DNA from: Bacteroidales bacterium
GTDB taxonomy: Bacteria; Bacteroidota; Bacteroidia; Bacteroidales; Paludibacteraceae
NCBI GenBank assembly: GCA_012517575.1
Contig: JAAYUQ010000034.1
Coordinates: 1-64,000 of the forward strand
Length of the DNA: 64,000 nt
Direction: 5' to 3'
Part shown: positions 38,001-46,219 of the stretch, in pieces
Position numbering within the stretch: the stretch's first letter is position 1
Layout of the letters: the number at the start of each line of letters is the position of its first letter
Program-made: the position numbers and the translations under genes
Notes under the pieces: model-generated
Seen by the model: the letters and a program-made list of their open reading frames with translations, nothing else
What the model was told of the DNA's origin: nothing
The model's database searches: none

Positions 38001-38678
38001 ATACCGATAAAAATTATTGGCTTCCAGTTTTTTGTAATCAATATTAAGCAGGCGATGTGTTTCAGGCATATAATCGTGGAAAGAACCTTCCGACAAAAAT
38101 CCGGGAACGGTCAAGGGACGTAGAACGCCCAGTCCGCTGGTATTTCCATAAAATGAGAAATCACCGCGGATATTGGTTGAAGGGGAACTCCACACGGTCA
38201 GTTGGTTTGAAATCAAACGGGGCCAAGCCGTTTCAGCCATCGGCAAACTGGCTGCCACCGTTGGTTGGCTATCGTAACCATGATACAGAAGCAGCAAATA
38301 ATTGGTCCCTGTGTTGGTTCCCACTGCATTGCTGTGTATCGAAAGAAAAGCATCCACGTTGTTGGCATTGGCTTCTTCTGAAATTTCCGACAAAGCCCGA
38401 TCGTCTGCATCCCTGTTTTGGGTACGCGACATGTAAACGGTAGCATTATTAGCTTGTAATAAATCGCGTAACGCCAATCCTTTGGCCAGATTGCTCGAAG
38501 ATTCCCAAAAGCCGAGTGTATCACCCAATGCAAAAGGTATGGTTTGAACGTTTCTGTCGTTCGCTCCATCGTATCCTCCATGACCAGGATTGATATAAAT
38601 TTTAATTCCCGTAAAGTCTACTGCTTTGACAGAAAAAATCGTCAATAAAATAATGAATAATAAAATATATTTTTTCAT
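35010..38678 (-). CDS. T9SS-exported N-acetylmuramoyl-L-alanine amidase (Amidase_3)
   Basis: 1222 residues. After a signal peptide comes an Amidase_3 zinc domain (about 22-235): zinc His in INPGHGGYDG, Glu in GFWESSSNLAKG, His in DAFLSIHSNA. This class cuts the bond between MurNAc and the stem peptide. A carboxypeptidase-regulatory-like domain follows (about 245-335, INGAKVKLMNQNGDSL...GTYKLHLEATDYEAKDTTVIV). A long middle part (about 365-1120) looks like beta-propeller/DUF4623 sequence. The end (about 1148-1222) is a T9SS sorting domain (ISLYPNPASDYVIVDS...GLYILQVRTDEKRNSFRFIKQ). It begins 17 nt after the PD40 gene, so both share a transcript. Surface location makes foreign or turnover peptidoglycan more likely targets than its own sacculus. 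Confidence 0.88.
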   Translation of the reverse strand: MKKYILLFIILLTIFSVKAVDFTGIKIYINPGHGGYDGANDRNVQTIPFALGDTLGFWESSSNLAKGLALRDLLQANNATVYMSRTQNRDADDRALSEISEEANANNVDAFLSIHSNAVGTNTGTNYLLLLYHGYDSQPTVAASLPMAETAWPRLISNQLTVWSSPSTNIRGDFSFYGNTSGLGVLRPLTVPGFLSEGSFHDYMPETHRLLNIDYKKLEANNFYRYFCDYFHVDLPATGIIAGFAKSANEKMNHPLYANYKAFTHDERVPINGAKVKLMNQNGDSLNIYYVDSLYNGIFAFYNLTPGTYKLHLEATDYEAKDTTVIVTAATTSYAKMFLPNVNVVVPKDTTPDYPDPVQEAGVLPMKYYNFGDEEVVVPEWLNQQPIKKVLYRDEKLYVLTTEPKITIYNAQTLNKIREMDLSGIEGGVNLVSDIAFTSDGYLLACNKDTVSLPENKGRYFKVYTWDNDSVAPALLFKTQQQANWANGIMGETFAVSGPRWKCSIYVPSVTSGSSKQIRIIGFTYEEDNPLGYKYMMDVANYTEALWGKNMKFTISPTGKNHFILDSEKVLPTEYQFDWSAADRSPLIKKGEFTEQNGFQLATSASGINFFRHAQHTFMVSPTCDADTTKVGAVLFDVTNGIQQSLKVSEKLPADGLGTAKATYMAAAAKVSGYDLNILVLAQNEGMARFKTIPGSSANIYASELKAEKTETDYLLKFTLNENATAVSIDIFDGENIIKSIDAGALNKGIQSVSVPLAELPTGTFSWKVTASAYAVDRPVKISDDASPELQFYSPRGVAVDNNFESSFFGRIYATETAGGTTTNRTTQDGVYILNAALEDVTQQGAQSYAGSVTWVGTSSPMRLAVAEDGKVYVTDWSDAHPGVWIMDPAAPSAPFVPVFSGLTKASSGLSSFGGVNVHGSISHCWVLGTGEDTRLYTFDEDYVDAVATSAGNVLQYNIGTLATPWQQAPSAIVYNDALNGNLQQNYNSCIAPDGRGGWWISQYRSADAANIPSLIHVTDRGIVDFNSGKTPTLIENSYTGGMAVSFDGKMLAMGCNNEVKIFHVSFSDSGIPSLTRLYSIKPAMGTNTAGLAFDRAGNVYVISNSSERLGVWSLPKVENTFTTPAPSSEKLDVISEVPQVEASEKSEISLYPNPASDYVIVDSKTAKLQTIAVYDTKGRLIRSINASGTQVRLSLEGMTPGLYILQVRTDEKRNSFRFIKQ

Positions 38679-38695
38679 GGCTGTAAACTCCTTAT

Positions 38696-39595
38696 TTATT
38701 TTATAATTATATTCAATAAATACAAATCACCATTTGCCGTATTGAAAGCAATGACTTTTCCATCAGGAGAAACAGCAGGGTACATGGCGATAAGATCAGA
38801 AGTAGTAAGTTTTTGATACACTTTTCCATCGATCGTTGCGGCTACCAGAGAAGAAGAAAGGAGCACTTCTCCATTGTCAATATCGTTCATTCCCACTATC
38901 CACTGATTGTTGATCCATTGTGGCGCATTCAGTTTACCCAGAAAAGAAATATTCTTTCCGGTTATATCACAAACAAAAGTTCCCTTTCCTGCAGCAACAT
39001 ACGCAATTCGCTTTCCATCCGGCGAGATGGAAGGCCAAATATAGCTTGCATTTTCTCCATTTGGAGTAAGCACAGTACGCAAATTTCCCCTATAAAGAAC
39101 CATTTTACGATCTTCAACAGTAATTACAGGCACAATTTCGCCGTTAGATGACTGACTTTTAATCAGCTGACGATTTTTTATCACGAGAGGTTTGTTACTC
39201 GAAAACCCCACGGCAAGAGGTTCGCGAGTAGGAGCTATGAGTTGTTGCTGTTTTTCATCAGAAACAGAATACAATTTTACGGAAGAAAAAAGGCGATGGT
39301 TTATCAATTCGTTTTTTCTGAAGGCAATGGTTTTTCCATCGCTGCTTATTTTAACCCCATAACCTGCACCTTTTTCGGTAGTCAGTGTTTTAACCTGTCT
39401 GTCGAAGAACGATAACATTTTCAGCCCGTCGTAATTTTCAGAAGAACAAATCAAATATTCACCCGTAGGACTGAAAACCGGATGATACATGCCGCCGCTT
39501 TCTCCGGTTTTTATCGGAGAAACAGTCGTAACTTGGATGGTTTGAGCAAATGTTGTTTGTACGCTCAAAACCAATAACAGTAGTAGTTTTCTCAT
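38696..39595 (-). CDS. Exported PD40/WD40-like beta-propeller protein
   Basis: 299 residues with a signal peptide (RKLLLLLVLSVQTTFAQ). Several PD40-type blades are seen: YHPVFSPTGEYLICSSENYDG, VKISSDGKTIAFRKNE, WPSISPDGKRIAYVAAGKG and MYPAVSPDGKVIAFNTANGD. These resemble the TolB propeller but no TolB N-terminal domain is present. It is the first gene of an operon with the T9SS amidase. A LacI-type palindrome lies 66-87 nt before the start codon. Partner or ligand is unknown. Confidence 0.82.
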   Translation of the reverse strand: MRKLLLLLVLSVQTTFAQTIQVTTVSPIKTGESGGMYHPVFSPTGEYLICSSENYDGLKMLSFFDRQVKTLTTEKGAGYGVKISSDGKTIAFRKNELINHRLFSSVKLYSVSDEKQQQLIAPTREPLAVGFSSNKPLVIKNRQLIKSQSSNGEIVPVITVEDRKMVLYRGNLRTVLTPNGENASYIWPSISPDGKRIAYVAAGKGTFVCDITGKNISFLGKLNAPQWINNQWIVGMNDIDNGEVLLSSSLVAATIDGKVYQKLTTSDLIAMYPAVSPDGKVIAFNTANGDLYLLNIIIK

Positions 39596-40297
39596 GATAT
39601 TAACATTTAAAAATTATTTTTTAAAATTTTTTCGGGGTAAATATAGAACATTTTTTTCAAATAATGCAAACGATTGCATTATTTTTTCAAAATTTTTTTT
39701 GATTTGATGTTTGTCGAAGATACTTGAATTTGGATAATTAGGTAAATTCTTACGTAGTATGCATTTAACCCAGATTACGCATTCAAAAATATTAAATATC
39801 ATTTCTGCAATTCAATGAACTATGTAACTTAACGTGAGTTCGGTATAACGATTTACCTGTTTTAATCATATAAAAGTTGACAATTAATAAGATAATAAGG
39901 TTTATTCTGGTTGTTGATTAACGTTACTAAGGTTTTTATTAAAATATCGGGGTGTGTTTTCTGAATATAAAGACCTTATTTGGCACAACTAACCTTCGTA
40001 ACATGTGAATACTTCCTTTTCATCAACCTTATTAGCTTATTTATAATTGCTTGTATAATATTTATCTTCATCTATTGAACTCACTTTAACTTATTCATTA
40101 TAAATAATTAGACTAAATTCTGAACTTTATAAACTGACTTACAATTAGTTTTAACCGTGTTTTTTTTAATGCTGAATCTGGATTTAATCAGTTGATTATA
40201 TACTTTATTTTGAAAAACAAATTCAGTACAAATAATCAATTTGTTATGAGTAAGTTTTTTGAAAAAATATCGAACTGTTGAAAAAGTACAATTGTCG
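39596..40297. other. 702-bp A/T-rich gap upstream of the PD40 gene
   Basis: Holds the operator at 39661-39682 and otherwise no supported gene. Short frames here are A/T-driven with no recognisable domain. A TAACGTGAGTTCGGTATAAC stretch at 39831-39850 stands out by composition but has no second copy in the window. Confidence 0.4.
39629..39682 (-). promoter_or_regulatory. LacI-type operator and near-consensus promoter of the PD40-amidase operon
   Basis: A 22-bp palindrome at 39661-39682, centre TGCAAACGATTGCA, has a single asymmetric base pair; A/T symmetry extends it to 26 bp (39659-39684). On the minus strand its TTTG is followed after 21 nt by TATATTTA, a near-match to TAnnTTTG. This repeats the layout at 34889-34928. 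Confidence 0.6.
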
Positions 40298-43144
40298 TTA
40301 TTTGAATTCAATCATAAATTCGGTGAGACTTTTTGTAGAAGGAAGTCCGATTTTTTTGCGGATACGGGCTCTTCCCATTTCCACGCCTTTGAGCGAAATA
40401 TTCATTAAGTGGGCAATGTCCTTGCTCGAGAGATTGAGGCGAAGGTAGGCACAAAATCTCAAATCATTGGGTGTTAATTCGGGATATTTTTCGTGCAAAT
40501 GACGGAAAAAGTTCTCATGGATTCGGTCGAAATTGGCCTGAAATATTGCCCAATCATCTTCCGAAGAAAGATTTTCATCGAGCAGGCGGATAATTTTCTC
40601 ATAATACTTGTTGGGGTATTGTGATCCTAAAGCTGCTTTTTGTTGCACGATTTCTTCTTTTATGGTGGCCAACACTTCATTTTTTCTAATCAGCGTCATG
40701 GTTGAAGTAGCCAACTCCTTGCTTTTCAAAGTTAATTCCGACTCCAACTTTTCTTTCTCCAGTGTCATGATTTGCTGCTCTCTTTTTTCAATTTCTTTTC
40801 TCCTGATCTCTTCCTGCTCTATTCTCACTTTTTCCTTTTTCTTGTGAATAATCTGCTGAACATACCGGTAAATTCCCCACAGTAAAAACAACACCGCCAA
40901 AGTGTAGACTATTTTCGTAGGTGTACTCAAATAAAAAGGTGGCTTAACTTCAAATGAATAATTCGTTTCAGAAAGGATTTGTCCGCTTCCTGATACTGCT
41001 TCGGCTTTGAATACATATTTTCCATAAGGCAGGTATTTGTATTCAATAACGGGCGTAACGGATGGATCTCTCCAAACCACGTCCAATCCTTCGAGTTTGA
41101 AGCGATATTGTACATTGCTCCTTTGAGCAAATTCCGGGTAAAAGACCGAAAATACAACATTGTTTCTTGAATAGGGTATAGACGGTAAACCTGTTGTTTC
41201 GATCGGTAAAAAGTCAAATTTTCTGTTCGCAGCATCTGAAATTTGAATGCTTTTCAGTTTTAATTCTATGTTGCGTTGCTGAATTGGTTTCAGGTTATAG
41301 TTATAAAGCGCCAGTCCATTCTACAAAGTGAAAATACATTCATTTTCCGATATAGGAATGATATTTTGATAATCGTCAACGGTTTGATGAAGAAAGTCGG
41401 CATACTGAACAATATCCACCAATTTGATTTGACCGGGTTTGATTTCAACCAAGGCAGCTTCAGCAGGGCGAATGAACCAATACAGGTTCCCTTTGAAATG
41501 GCATATCCGATAGGAATTGGAAAAATTTCCAAGTGCTTTGTTTAATTCGTCGAAAGGCACAATTTTTTTTCGGATATCGTCGAAAGTGTAAAATAAATTA
41601 TAGTCGGTAAAAACCACTCTATTGTTTACAGAAAAGACATTGATGGTATTCAAATGTTGCTGATCAAGAGATTTATATACGTTCATGTGCTCTATTCGTT
41701 GCAGGTCGGGAGTAAGTTGAATAGCAAAAAGCCCTCGATGCAAATGACTTGCCCAAATGGTTCCGGTATAATCTATTTCGATGTAGCGAATGGGATGCAG
41801 AAAATCTTCCACTGCATGGCTAAATTTCCATTTTCCGTTCACTTTTTTGTAAATGCACAGTTGCGAATAAGTACCTTGAACCAGCACATCCACGCCGTGA
41901 ATGGTTCCACGAGCAAAACATATGCCTCCCTTTACAGGTGAAACAGGAATGGAATTCGTTGGCGTAATTTCAAAAGTTTCTTCATTGTTGCCACAAAATT
42001 GCTGTCCATCAAAGGAACTTACATTCCAGACCTGTCCCTTTATTTTGGAGTCGATTGTGAGGTTGCGTACGGTTTGATGTTCCATCCAAGCTTTGTATAA
42101 ACCCTGATTGGTGGCAATATAAAAATGGGGTGGATCATAACTTACCGAATAAACAGCGCCAATTGCCGGATAGAAAGACTGAATGCAGCGTAAGGAGGAG
42201 TTTTGATGAACAAAAGCAATGCCTTTATCCAGCGCCAACCAAATGTTGTTGTCACGGTCGAAAGCAATTCCAAGCACAGTGTTGTTTTGGAGTACATTGG
42301 AAGTATTGATTGCCCAGATTTTTTGTCCCGACTTGTCGATGGCCACAGCACCATTTAAAATGGTACCGATGACAATTAATCCGTTGGGTGAAATAACCGC
42401 CCGGTTGATTTGAGCTTTTTTCAATAAATCGTCCACTTCCGTAGAGAAACGTGTAAATAGTTGTCCATCATACAGATATAGTCCATCGGAAATCGTAATC
42501 ATCAAAGCGTGTTTGTCGTCAAAAGGTAGGATTTTGATGACTGGACTTTTCATAATATTGTTGGGAACAGGAACAAAAGTATTCTTTTGTCGGTCGAAGA
42601 AGCAAAAATCTTTCTGAAAAGTATGTGTATATAAAGTATTTTGATAGAGGTTGAAGAACAGGAAGGAAAAATCGGTTCTAAATCCTTTTACTTCCCCGTT
42701 TTTAAATGTAAAATATGAAGTAAAAGATTGAAAAAAAATGGTGCCGTGGTCGTCGAAGATATTCCAAACTTCATCATTTTGCATTTTGTAATTTTTCAAC
42801 AGCACCGATAGTGAAGTATAATTTAACTGACCAAGCCGGTCTCTTTCAAAATAGCCAAATTCTTCGAAGGCGCCAATGTAAATTCGATTTTTTTTGTCAA
42901 TCATTACAGAACGCACCAAACCATTTCCGGGAATTTTGTGCAATTTCCACAGAGAACCGTCAAATTCGAGTAGTCCTTCATTATTGCCAAAATAGAGTAT
43001 ACCATCCGAAGCTTGTGCCACTGCCCAATTTTGATTGGCAGCGTGATAATCGTTTTTTGAAAATTGTGTAACGAGCGGAATAAATTCCTGGGCATTTATA
43101 GTGCAAGAACAGAATATAATGAAAAGAAGATGGATTTTTTTCAT
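40298..43144 (-). pseudogene. Propeller/Y_Y_Y/HTH membrane regulator interrupted by one in-frame TAG
   Basis: A 948-codon frame is open except for TAG at 41321-41323 (codon 608). The sequence reads ECIFTL, stop, NGLALYNYNLKPIQQRN without frame change; related proteins keep an acidic residue (FTLENG) here. First part: signal peptide (MKKIHLLFIIFCSCTINAQ) and a reg_prop beta-propeller sensor (HAANQNWAVAQASDGILYFGN and later blades). Second part: Y_Y_Y domain (VQYRFKLEGLDVVWRDPS), a transmembrane segment (IVYTLAVLFLLWGIYRYVQQI), a long coiled coil, and a LuxR-like HTH (LTPNDLRFCAYLRLNLSSKDIAHLMN). The intact form would sense an outside ligand and bind DNA at the membrane. I place the start at the signal peptide (43144), not the ATG at 43204. 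Confidence 0.85.
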
Positions 43145-43215
43145 AAATGTTCCATATTGTTTTTTCAAGGTATAAATAGATTTCAGGTTAAAAAATTCAT
43201 GCAAAGGAACTTAAA

Positions 43216-43422
43216 ATGATTCCTTTAGCAAAATCGATACAAGATTCCTATCCGGACACTTTAATAATATCGACTTCCAAAAGTAAGAAAATATTTGATG
43301 CCGAAAAAGAAACAACAAATTTTTATACAATAGGCAGTAATTATGAGAAGTTCTATGATGAAAATCATGAAGCACAAAATAAATACAAAACCGTAAAAAA
43401 GAAATTTTGTATGGGATGGTAA
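43216..43422 (+). CDS. Possible small protein of unknown function
   Basis: A 68-residue open frame starting MIPLAKSIQDSYPDTLIIST. Codon use looks like that of neighbouring genes and the charge is balanced, but there is no domain, signal peptide or promoter box that I recognise. It is divergent from the broken regulator gene and runs toward tRNA-Lys. It could be a leftover of a longer gene. Confidence 0.3.
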   Translation: MIPLAKSIQDSYPDTLIISTSKSKKIFDAEKETTNFYTIGSNYEKFYDENHEAQNKYKTVKKKFCMGW

Positions 43423-43446
43423 AAAAGAGGGAATAAACAAAAAAAG

Positions 43447-43519
43447 TGATCCAGCTGGGATTCGAACCCAGGACCCCATCCTTAAAAGGGATGTGCTCTA
43501 CCGGCTGAGCTACTAGATC
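43447..43519 (-). tRNA. tRNA-Lys (anticodon TTT)
   Basis: 73 nt folding as a full cloverleaf on the minus strand. Acceptor arms are GATCTAG and CTGGATC with discriminator A. The D-arm is AGCTCAGCCGGTAGAGC. The anticodon stem CATCC/GGATG holds the loop CTTTTAA, so the anticodon is TTT. The T-arm has GGTTCGAATCC. CCA is not encoded. Confidence 0.97.
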
Positions 43520-43772
43520 ATGTAAAAACGGCTGCAAAGTTACTTATTTTTTTGGAAACTTCAAACAAAATCTTTAAAAAGTTCCAAAGCTGTCCATCAA
43601 TTAGTTGATTAACAATTATTTCCAATCAAAATTTTATTAAATATATTTTTACACACTTTGTTTTGTCTTTGGTTCAAACGTATTGCCTTGAATATTTTAT
43701 TCAGGTATGTTAAGTTGTTAAACGAAAATTAAATTTTTTCGGTATTTTTATTAAATCTCCATTCATTCCTAT

Positions 43773-43803
43773 TTTGAATTTTCATTGATATAAAGTAACT
43801 TTG
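43773..43803 (+). promoter_or_regulatory. Bacteroidota-type promoter of the C69 dipeptidase gene
   Basis: TTTG (43773-43776), 19 nt, then TAACTTTG (43796-43803), 26 nt before the start codon. This is among the best consensus promoters in the window. The rest of the 310-bp spacer from tRNA-Lys shows nothing further. Confidence 0.72.
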
Positions 43804-43829
43804 TAACTCTTAAAAAATTTAACAAAAAA

Positions 43830-45473
43830 ATGAGAAAACTTTTTCTATTAATTGGTTTAATTTCAGCATATTTTAATTCGATAGCCTGCACCAATTTTTT
43901 GGTGGGGAAAGCAGCTACGGTTGATGGTTCTACTCTTATCAGTTATGCAGCCGATTCGTATTTTATGTTTGGTTCGCTGTATTATTCACCGGCAGCAGTT
44001 TATCCCGACAATGCCATGCTCGATATTTACGAGTGGGACACGGGAGAGTATTTGGGAAAAATCAAGCAGGCCGAAAGAACCTATTCTGTTGTGGGCAATA
44101 TGAATGAATTTCAGGTTTCAATTGGAGAAACCACTTTTGGTGGTCGTCCCGAGCTGGTCGACAGCACTGCCATACTCGATTATGGAAGCTTAATTTATAT
44201 AGCTCTGCAGCGTTCCCGTTCTGCCCGTGAAGCCATTAAGGTGATGACCGATTTGGTGGCTCAATATGGTTATCGAAGTGAAGGAGAATCTTTTTCCATT
44301 GCCGATCCGAATGAAGTTTGGATTATGGAAATGGTAGGAAAAGGAAACAGAAATAAAGGCGCAGTTTGGGTGGCCCAGCGAATACCGGATGATTGCGTTT
44401 CTGCTCATGCCAACCAGGCCAGAATCACAACCTTTCCTTTCGACGATAAAAACAATTGCCTTTATGCAGAAGATGTCATAGCTTTTGCTCGAGAAAAGGG
44501 TTATTTTAAAGGGAAGAACAAGGATTTCAGTTTTTCGGACACATATGCTCCATTGGATTATTTGGGACTGAGAATTTGTGAGGCGCGGGTTTGGACTTTT
44601 TTTCGAAAAGTTGATCCGTCAATGGACAGTTATATTTCATACATCAAGGGAGAAACTGTTCAACGAATGCCTTTATGGATAAAGCCTAACCGTAAAATCA
44701 GTGCGCAGGATGTAAAGGAATTTATGCGTGATCAGTATGAAGGAACGGAATTGGACATTACCAAAGGAATAGGTGCCGGCCCTTTTAACAGCAAGCTGCG
44801 CTGCAGTCCTCTGACTTTTTATGTTGACAGTGTGGAATACGTGCACGAACGTCCCGTAGCCACCCAACAGACGGGTTTTTCGTTTGTAGCTCAAATGCGA
44901 AACTGGTTGCCCGATTATATTGGCGGAATATTGTGGTTTGGTGTTGACGATGCTGCCAGTTCCATTTATGTACCCATGTATTGCGGTATAAACAGTGTTC
45001 CAGAATGTTATCGTGCAGGCAATGGAAGTCTGGTAGAATATTCGCCAACTTCGGCATTCTGGATTTATAACCAGGTTGCCAATTTTGCCTACAGCAAGTA
45101 TTCTTTTATGATACAAGATATTAAAAAAGTACAGTCGAAATGGGAACAGGATTTTAATTCACTTGTTCCCACCATCGACAAAGTGGCTTTGGGTATGCCT
45201 GAAGCATCAGCTAAATCGTTTCTGACCAGCTTTAGTAACTATCAGGCAGAAGCTTCAACGGCAGCTTGGAAAAAACTGGGTGAATATCTGCTGGTAAAAT
45301 ATATGGATGGTAATGTTAAAATGGAGAAGGACGGGAAATTTCTTCAGAATGACAAAGGAATTCCTCCGGGAATTATTCGCCCCGGTTATCCGGAAGATTT
45401 TTTGCGTATGATGGTAAAGGAAAATCCCGGTTTGAGGGTAAAAACGGCAGAAGAATTACAAAACCGGAAATAA
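43830..45473 (+). CDS. C69 family dipeptidase
   Basis: 547 residues. The N-terminal leader ends at Cys20 (SIAC|TNFLVGKAATVDGSTL), which in this Ntn-hydrolase family becomes the nucleophile at the new N terminus. Next to it is the typical block ISYAADSYF, and later VGNMNEFQVSIGETTFGGRPEL, all typical of C69 PepD-like dipeptidases. The hydrophobic leader (KLFLLIGLISAYFNS) suggests export, so it may act on dipeptides in the periplasm. Peptide use fits an amino-acid-fermenting or host/sediment anaerobe. It has its own strong promoter and terminator. Confidence 0.93.
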   Translation: MRKLFLLIGLISAYFNSIACTNFLVGKAATVDGSTLISYAADSYFMFGSLYYSPAAVYPDNAMLDIYEWDTGEYLGKIKQAERTYSVVGNMNEFQVSIGETTFGGRPELVDSTAILDYGSLIYIALQRSRSAREAIKVMTDLVAQYGYRSEGESFSIADPNEVWIMEMVGKGNRNKGAVWVAQRIPDDCVSAHANQARITTFPFDDKNNCLYAEDVIAFAREKGYFKGKNKDFSFSDTYAPLDYLGLRICEARVWTFFRKVDPSMDSYISYIKGETVQRMPLWIKPNRKISAQDVKEFMRDQYEGTELDITKGIGAGPFNSKLRCSPLTFYVDSVEYVHERPVATQQTGFSFVAQMRNWLPDYIGGILWFGVDDAASSIYVPMYCGINSVPECYRAGNGSLVEYSPTSAFWIYNQVANFAYSKYSFMIQDIKKVQSKWEQDFNSLVPTIDKVALGMPEASAKSFLTSFSNYQAEASTAAWKKLGEYLLVKYMDGNVKMEKDGKFLQNDKGIPPGIIRPGYPEDFLRMMVKENPGLRVKTAEELQNRK

Positions 45474-45531
45474 ATTGCTTGTTTCTTTTTACAAAATCTT
45501 TTTCATTCTTTGCACTTGTTAGCCAAAAATA

Positions 45532-45567
45532 AAAAACTCCCGGAAACATATTTTTTCGGGAGTTTTT
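45532..45567. terminator. Bidirectional terminator between the dipeptidase and a small gene
   Basis: AAAAACTCCCG pairs with CGGGAGTTTTT over a 14-nt loop; both directions have a T tract. Confidence 0.85.
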
Positions 45568-45592
45568 ACATTTGTAACAAAGAATAGATTCT

Positions 45593-45826
45593 TTATTTTT
45601 TCAATCCCTGAGCTTTTGCCTTGTTTGTAGACTTTTGGCATTTAGCAGCTTTCATAGTAGCTGTGTCCTTTTTCTGAACTGATGTAGCTGCTTTCTTTTC
45701 TGTTTTTTGAGTAGTTGCAACTTCCTGTTTTGCCGGTTTGTTTACAGGTGTTTTTGCAGTTTGTGCTGTTGCAGACAAAGCAAATACAAATGTCAATGTC
45801 GTTAAAATAATCCCAAGCTTTTTCAT
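45593..45826 (-). CDS. Small exported Lys/Ala/Thr-rich protein
   Basis: 77 residues: a clear signal peptide (KKLGIILTTLTFVFALSATAQ) and a ~55-residue basic, low-complexity mature part rich in Lys, Ala and Thr with one Cys (KAAKCQKSTNKAKAQGLKK). I do not recognise a family. Its tail composition recalls histone-like or polyanion-binding sequences, but that is only a resemblance. It is convergent with the dipeptidase gene and shares its terminator. Confidence 0.65.
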   Translation of the reverse strand: MKKLGIILTTLTFVFALSATAQTAKTPVNKPAKQEVATTQKTEKKAATSVQKKDTATMKAAKCQKSTNKAKAQGLKK

Positions 45827-46219
45827 AATCTACAAAATTTTAATTGTTAATGTAATGTTTTTATTTATCGATTTTTCGTTTCCGAAAATTCAATTTATAA
45901 GACTGTAGATGGATACAAAGGTTTATTCTGCCGTTAACAATTTATACTAATTTAATTGTTAATTCATCTATCTTAAATTACTATTAATGACTTGCCTAGT
46001 TTTATTTCAGAAAAATAAAGAAGATTTAATTCTAAATCGAATCAATCTGTCAAAGCAAATTGCTATAGAAATCAAAACAATAGCTTATTCAAAAAAATGA
46101 ATTTTCATTCCTGATTTTTTTGGTGTAACTTTACAACTTGAAATATTTACCAGATGATTTTACAAAATTCTATTATCAAATATATTTTAATAAATTAAAA
46201 ATCAATAATTTATATTCAG
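45827..46219. other. 393-bp A/T-rich spacer upstream of gcvP
   Basis: No gene or glycine riboswitch was found. TAACTTTA at 46126-46133 is a near-match to the Bacteroidota -7 box and may serve gcvP. Confidence 0.4.

Noticed and set aside
39831-39850. Insertion-sequence end in the 39.6-40.3 kb gap
   Set aside because: The segment stands out in composition, but there is no transposase, matching inverted end or target duplication in the window.
40927-41235. 102-residue frame at the regulator junction as a separate gene
   Set aside because: The regulator frame itself is continuous across this region apart from one TAG; this is an out-of-frame shadow.
43675-43690. TTCAAACGTATTG as a fourth LacI-type operator
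   Set aside because: The half-sites are not symmetric around the CG and the outer bases do not match; too weak.
45827-46219. Glycine riboswitch before gcvP
   Set aside because: The leader is long, but I saw no tandem aptamer blocks.
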